From NCBI GenBank assembly GCA_036897485.1, contig JAYMTF010001593.1, forward strand, positions 1-22,342: a stretch of 22,342 nt of DNA, given 5' to 3'. The stretch is from Pelargonium nanum. Its lineage: Eukaryota; Streptophyta; Magnoliopsida; Geraniales; Geraniaceae. The position numbers were made by a program, and so were the translations under genes. The notes below the pieces were generated by a model. The model was given only the letters and a program-made list of their open reading frames with translations. It made no database searches and was not told the origin of the DNA. This document shows, piece after piece, positions 19,501 through 22,342 of this stretch; position 1 is the first letter of the stretch; each line of letters starts with the position of its first letter.

Positions 19501-21626
19501 CATTGTGTGGATCTTTCATTCTTACATTGTACTTGACATGTTCACGTTTTGTATCACTGGCCTCTAAACCCATGCCTCTAGTTACTAGTTAGTGGTGCTT
19601 CTGATTAATTTGGCACTTTCTTTCCCTACCTTTCATATTGTAATTAACTTGTGTACCTTATTGTAGCTTATTGTATGGGCTCCAACAAGAGAAAAGGCTA
19701 TTGAACGGATGAAAAGGGCTCTGAATGAAACTATTATTGAAGGTTAGTGAACAAGTTTCCGAATAAGATCACATTTTATGCATCTTTTTTTTTTTTGAAT
19801 TTCTAATATTAATCATCCTTCTGGGTAAAATGGCTGGGCCCTAGATTTCAAACCCCCGGTATTACTGCCCCTCTCTTCCTTGTTCACCCTGAGGAAAGAC
19901 TACTTCAATTGTATTACTCCCTCCGTCCCAAAATAAATGTCATATTCACTTGCATTTATGTCCCAAAATTAGTGTCTTGTTTCCTTTCTAGGAAGTTAAT
20001 TATGCATGAATTACCAATAGTGTCCCTATAACAAGTACGCCATGCTAATGTGCCTTGGATGATCCACATCTCAGGGTCAGGCGCTGATGAGCACATTGAA
20101 CTATCCATTTTTTAAAACTGTTTTTGAAGAACTAAAGAAAAAAAAAAAAAGCTAGTTAGTACCCTTTAAGTTTGTTACAACACATGTGCATGGGGATAGA
20201 AGAGGAAAGCAAGTCACTTATTTTGGAATGGATGAAGTGTTAAATTTCATGTGTAACCTTGATGTTTGTCAATAATGGAAATAGAAAAATACTAGAAAGA
20301 GAATGAGAGAAAATCAGAAAGAAAGAGGAATATAATTCAGACAAAAGGGGTGAAACAATGGACAAAATGGAGGGAGAGGAGAGGGGACCAGAAAAGAGAC
20401 ACGAAAACAACTCAATACTCAATAGTATTGTTCTTCAGTTCATCCAAAGCTAATTCTAACCTAATACATAGTATATTAGCTATAGAGAGCATAAACAATA
20501 AGTGGAAACCCTAACAAACCTTACAACTATAAATAGGAATTAGGCGATCAAACTTAAAACTTACCAAATTTCCTTGCAGCTAAGCCAAACTAACCAAATT
20601 TCCTAATAACAATTAAAATCACATAAACTCTAGTTAAGCCGTCCCGCGTAAAACCTTTAAACTAGATCTGTGGGCCATCACCATTGCACATGGATTTCTC
20701 ACCATTGGGTCTGGCTCTTGGTTTGGTATTGAGCTTTTTTGGTTTGTTTAGTGGCCAGTTCCTCTCCCTGCTTGAATGTTTTTGTTACTTATTTGAACCT
20801 ATTAAATAAATAAAACTTTATTATGTAGGTGTTCCTACGACAATTGAGTACCACAAACTCATTCTTGATATTGAGGTAATTAAAACTCTTGTATACTCTC
20901 ATAATTTTATTGTTGTATGGGAACTTCCTTCTTTTTGGCATTGAGATTGTTGTATTTGACCAAGTGAATTTCATATAGGACTTCAAAAATGGCAATGTTG
21001 ATACAGCCTTTATTCCCAAGCATGAAGAGGAATTACAAGCGGTGAGAATTGATTATCATTACAGCTATATGGATATCTTTTATTCTAACATATTTACAAA
21101 GCTGAGGATTTTTAAGAAAGAATAGGCCAATGAACTATGCTCACATTCTTATTTTAGATGGATCTTATATCTCAGATATTGGTTAAATGTTTCATTGAAT
21201 TTCAAATCCTGTTAGTTTCTTGAAATTAAAAAGCTTCAAGTGCTGGATTTGAATTCCTGTATAGGCTTTTGACTTTTGTTCATGTTTGGATCTTAGAACT
21301 AGATCATGGTTTAAACATGTTTATTTAAATATCTGAAGTGTTGGAGTGTTTTTGTACTCTGCAATCGTTTCTTGAAGTCAGAATCTTCCTTTCATTTGAA
21401 AGGTCTATATTCTTACCAATGACACTTATTTTGCCATTTTGCCTATGTAGTAAATGTGTCGTACCCTTTATCTTGTTGGTATGCAACGTGAGAGAGGTCA
21501 CTGAATCATATGAAAAAGATGGATATTATAGAGATCACGAACTCTTTTTTATGATTTTAACTTTTTTTCTTTCCTTGTACCCTACAGCCTCAAGATATCG
21601 TGCTAGCTAGTGCAGTAGCTAACTAG
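10574..21626 (+). CDS. CAC2: Biotin carboxylase subunit of plastid heteromeric acetyl-CoA carboxylase (spliced, 529 aa)
   Basis: Carboxylates biotin on BCCP using ATP and bicarbonate, the first half-reaction of malonyl-CoA synthesis in the plastid stroma. It works with BCCP (CAC1), alpha-CT (CAC3) and plastid-encoded beta-CT (accD). About 65 N-terminal residues look like a transit peptide. The ATP-grasp biotin carboxylase core follows: [12 protein letters not shown] (72-83), [10 protein letters not shown] (146-155), ATP-loop GGGGRGM (229-235), [20 protein letters not shown] and [14 protein letters not shown]. By alignment to E. coli AccC from memory, K304, E342, E355, N357, R359, E363 and R405 stand for K238, E276, E288, N290, R292, E296 and R338, so the catalytic set is complete. 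No biotinyl AMKM domain follows, which excludes homomeric ACCase and MCC alpha. The length agrees with tobacco and Arabidopsis (about 536-537 aa as recalled). The ATG at 10574 has G at +4. Confidence 0.96.
11396..11648. mobile_element. Degenerate Stowaway-like MITE, copy 2 (CAC2 intron 1)
   Basis: The 5' terminus reads ATCCATCTGCCCCAAAATGA and the 3' end carries the eroded complement around CTCATTTTTGATGGATTG. The internal words TTAGTTATGCATGAATTACC and GCTTGTTACAA are shared with copies 3 and 5. A second terminus-like block (GTGTCCCAACATGAATGTCC, near 11441) lies just inside the 5' end, as in copy 5. End positions are approximate. Confidence 0.7.
12081..12838 (+). mobile_element. Small LTR-retrotransposon derivative (TRIM-like), CAC2 intron 1
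   Basis: The putative 5' LTR (12081 to about 12285) starts TGTTTTGAGAAATTTAGAAT, has a TATATAAA box near 12238 and ends CCCACA. It is followed at 12286 by TGGTATC, the start of the usual plant tRNA-Met primer site (TGGTATCAGAGC), although the rest of the site is diverged. About 458 bp of interior has no coding capacity. A polypurine-like TTTTAGGGGGG (12733-12742) directly precedes a second TGTTGAGATATTTAGAAT (12744). Both LTR copies share a later AATAGCTTAAT word. The 3' LTR is short and stops where a MITE begins, so it looks truncated. The call rests on the order of these parts and has no homology hit behind it. Confidence 0.55.
12837..13053. mobile_element. Stowaway-like MITE, copy 3 (CAC2 intron 1)
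   Basis: It starts TA|CTCCCTCTGTCCCAAAATAA at 12837-12858 and ends near 13051 with ACTTATTTTTGGATGGAG. It is about 213 bp with no coding capacity. Its interior (TTATGCATGAATTACCAA, GCTTGTTACAACGCATGTGC) matches copy 5 closely. It abuts the truncated 3' end of the putative LTR element. Confidence 0.88.
13328..13480 (+). other. CAC2: Main part of the CAC2 chloroplast transit peptide
   Basis: Residues 18-68, together with 1-17 from exon 1, are rich in Ser, Thr, Lys and Arg, poor in acidic residues, and include TFPRQRTQ (41-48). Cleavage probably falls just before or around VTCSAEK (65-71), where conserved biotin carboxylase sequence begins. The exact site cannot be read. Confidence 0.7.
13654..14331 (+). 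other. CAC2 intron 2, no element seen
   Basis: The 678 bp of AT-rich intron between GTGAGT and TTTTTACAG has no recognisable repeat termini, RNA gene or coding frame. Confidence 0.6.
14474..15512 (+). other. CAC2 intron 3, unassigned content
   Basis: This 1039-bp intron contains a C/T-rich stretch (about 14750-14840) and an adjoining purine-rich stretch (about 14860-14950) that differ in composition from the AT-rich surroundings. They may be remnants of an inserted sequence, but no termini or protein similarity could be recognised. Confidence 0.5.
16632..17879 (+). other. CAC2 intron 8 with transposon-like fragments
   Basis: This 1248-bp intron carries CAGTGGCGGAGCCAG at 17535-17549, a sequence often seen at one end of plant repeats (possibly hAT-type), and a short eroded Stowaway-like copy just downstream. 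The first 900 bp show no recognisable element. Confidence 0.55.
17627..17759. mobile_element. Short degenerate Stowaway-like MITE, copy 4 (CAC2 intron 8)
   Basis: The 5' end is TA|CTTTCCATCCCAAAAT at 17627 and the 3' end is GACGGGAGAGGGAG at 17744-17757. The interior word TGTTATAACAAACTCAGAGG matches the TGTAACAAACTCAGGG of copy 1 in the same orientation. At about 130 bp it has probably lost internal sequence. Confidence 0.6.
18715..19666 (+). other. CAC2 intron 12, no element seen
   Basis: This 952-bp AT-rich intron lies between GTTTGT and TTATTGTAG. I see no repeat termini or coding potential in it. A frame at 19239-19592 is low-complexity intronic translation. Confidence 0.6.
19915..20239. 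mobile_element. Stowaway-like MITE, copy 5, split by an insert (CAC2 intron 13)
   Basis: It begins TA|CTCCCTCCGTCCCAAAAT at 19915 and ends near 20237 with the eroded complement TTTTGGAATGGATGAAG. Inside are TTATGCATGAATTACCAA and GTTTGTTACAACACATGTGC, as in copy 3. A second terminus-like block (ATGTCCCAAAATTAGTGTC) follows the first, as in copy 2. Comparison with copy 3 shows an extra block at 20036-20151. Confidence 0.85.
20036..20151 (+). mobile_element. A-tailed insertion inside MITE copy 5
   Basis: Copy 3 runs continuously through the equivalent of ...ATAACAAG|CTAGTTAGT..., while here about 116 bp intervene. They start TACGCCATGC and end in AAAGAAAAAAAAAAAAG. An A-rich 3' end suggests a retroposed fragment or short SINE-like piece. 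An AAG on each side could be a minimal target duplication. No Pol III A/B boxes were recognised with confidence. Confidence 0.5.
20270..20700 (-). mobile_element. Possible minus-strand LTR-like remnant (CAC2 intron 13)
   Basis: Read on the minus strand, a TATA-like CTATTTATAG (complement of about 20527-20536) is followed by TTAGGGTTTCC and then a long C/T-rich stretch ending in TCTCTTTCTAG-like sequence, the layout of an LTR promoter and leader. Neither TG...CA ends, a primer site nor a target duplication could be fixed. It may instead be ordinary intron sequence with a purine-rich strand. Confidence 0.25.
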
Positions 21627-21698
21627 AACGGAATGGATATTATATTCTCACCCGATCGAGTTGCAGACATTGGCTACTGAAGACGAAGAGGGGTTCAG

Positions 21699-21787
21699 GT
21701 ACTGGGTGTGAATTAGTTGTGATTTAATGGGTGTTGAGATGTATAACATTGTTATTTGAATAAGAAGTTGGTTGTTCCCTTTTGCAG
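21699..21787 (+). other. Probable 3' UTR intron of CAC2
   Basis: The donor TTCAG|GTACTGG is at 21698/21699 and the acceptor CCCTTTTGCAG ends at 21787. The 89-bp interval is T/G-rich and of normal plant intron size. It lies 72 nt past the stop at 21626. Confidence 0.45.
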
Positions 21788-21814
21788 AGAGTGGAAACTG
21801 GAAAGGTGATTGTA

Positions 21815-21838
21815 ATAATATATATATATATATATATG
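21815..21838. repeat. (TA)n microsatellite in the CAC2 3' UTR
   Basis: An uninterrupted TA run lies between the proposed 3' UTR intron and the polyadenylation signal. It is likely to vary in length between individuals. Confidence 0.85.
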
Positions 21839-22029
21839 TTTTGTTATTGTTGTATGAGGTATAGAGGGAGGAATGATGTATCCATTCCAGTGTGAGGTAG
21901 GTTTTGTGCAATCTTAGTTTAGTTCCTATGAAAAAGGGGTGTGGTTATCAAATGTTGTTGGGCACTGCCCTATGATGAATCATGAATCAATCTCATGTCC
22001 TAAATGGAGTGTTTTGCATTTCCATTTTG

Positions 22030-22035
22030 AATAAA
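22030..22035 (+). terminator. Candidate polyadenylation signal of CAC2
   Basis: AATAAA lies about 400 nt after the stop codon, following T/G-rich sequence. It is the only canonical hexamer I found in this 3' region and is a plausible near-upstream element. Confidence 0.5.
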
Positions 22036-22059
22036 AGATTAAGCAGTACTCCATTTAAT

Positions 22060-22342
22060 TGTTAATTTTTTTATCCTTTTTTATTTTTATTTTTATTTTA
22101 TCCTATTTTGATGAGATGTTATTGTTAATTTTAAATTGAGAAGGGAGGTTAGTGAAAAAAAGATGGGTATGAGCTGTATTTTATAATCCTGTGTACCCGC
22201 CTGGTCTCTATTCTTTTATCCGAAGGGACAATATTTTTTTATGACCCGTTATCCACTTCGTTTTTAAATATTATTACATATATAAAAATTTTAAAAAGAA
22301 AATTATAATTTTTTTTATTTTCTTAAAGAAAATATTATATGA
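22060..22342. other. AT-rich downstream sequence
   Basis: No gene or repeat termini are recognised. The tract is rich in T and A runs beyond the likely end of the CAC2 transcript. Confidence 0.5.

Larger units (their letters stand above)
10574..21626 (+). other. CAC2: Exon-intron map of CAC2
   Basis: Coding exons: 10574-10624, 13328-13653, 14332-14473, 15513-15611, 15699-15755, 15935-16006, 16344-16433, 16572-16631, 17880-18065, 18180-18272, 18356-18437, 18608-18714, 19667-19742, 20829-20875, 20979-21041, 21588-21626. All introns are GT-AG and the joined frame is open for 529 codons. The junction after 13653 splits a serine codon. Those after 18437 and 19742 split glycine codons. Exon 1 (17 codons) was chosen because CCT|GTAACT is a good donor in frame with GGT at 13328, and the joined protein matches the plant transit-peptide pattern. 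It is the least certain exon. Confidence 0.87.

Noticed and set aside
10574..21626. MCC alpha subunit or homomeric ACCase identity for gene 2
   Set aside because: The protein ends shortly after the biotin carboxylase domain with no biotinyl domain, and it has a plastid-type N-terminus.
1..22342. CRISPR array, tRNA, rRNA or bacterial-type operon
   Set aside because: No regularly spaced repeats, cloverleaf-like sequences or rRNA segments were recognised. The window is ordinary plant nuclear DNA.

Overview
This is nuclear DNA from a flowering plant, almost certainly a eudicot. The evidence is AT-rich sequence, two many-exon genes with GT-AG introns, Stowaway-type MITEs with the plant terminus CTCCCTCCGTCCC, and proteins that match plant nuclear families. 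The transit-peptide region of the second gene reads more like tobacco than Arabidopsis, which hints at an asterid, but I cannot name the species.

Both genes lie on the + strand. Gene 1 (coding 1310-8702, 16 coding exons, 1002 aa) is HEN2, the nuclear Ski2/Mtr4-class DExH RNA helicase that delivers RNAs to the exosome. Its upstream region carries site II/UP1 motifs and a telo-box, and its leader appears to contain an intron. Gene 2 (coding 10574-21626, 16 coding exons, 529 aa) is CAC2, the chloroplast-targeted biotin carboxylase subunit of heteromeric acetyl-CoA carboxylase, which makes malonyl-CoA for fatty acid synthesis. Its leader has a candidate WRI1 AW-box and a likely 103-bp intron. Its first coding intron is 2.7 kb, and the 3' UTR probably holds another intron. 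Every exon boundary was placed by reading frame, splice consensus and protein-family continuity. All junctions keep frame and no internal stops appear, so both genes look intact.

The rest is intron and intergenic DNA with small mobile-element debris. Five copies of one Stowaway-like family lie in HEN2 intron 12 and CAC2 introns 1 (two copies), 8 and 13. One of them has been split by an A-tailed 116-bp insert. CAC2 intron 1 also holds what looks like a small LTR-retrotransposon derivative, with a MITE at the end of its 3' LTR. The 1.6-1.9 kb between the genes contains simple and tandem repeats, including a T18/A17 palindrome flanked by a 23-bp direct repeat, and no convincing gene.

The two genes do unrelated jobs (nuclear RNA decay and plastid lipid synthesis), and I see no functional link beyond adjacency. 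I found no undescribed multi-gene system. The best leads are the small LTR element, the MITE family history, the duplicated basic block and the apparent short deletion in HEN2, and the regulatory motifs and 3' UTR intron of CAC2.
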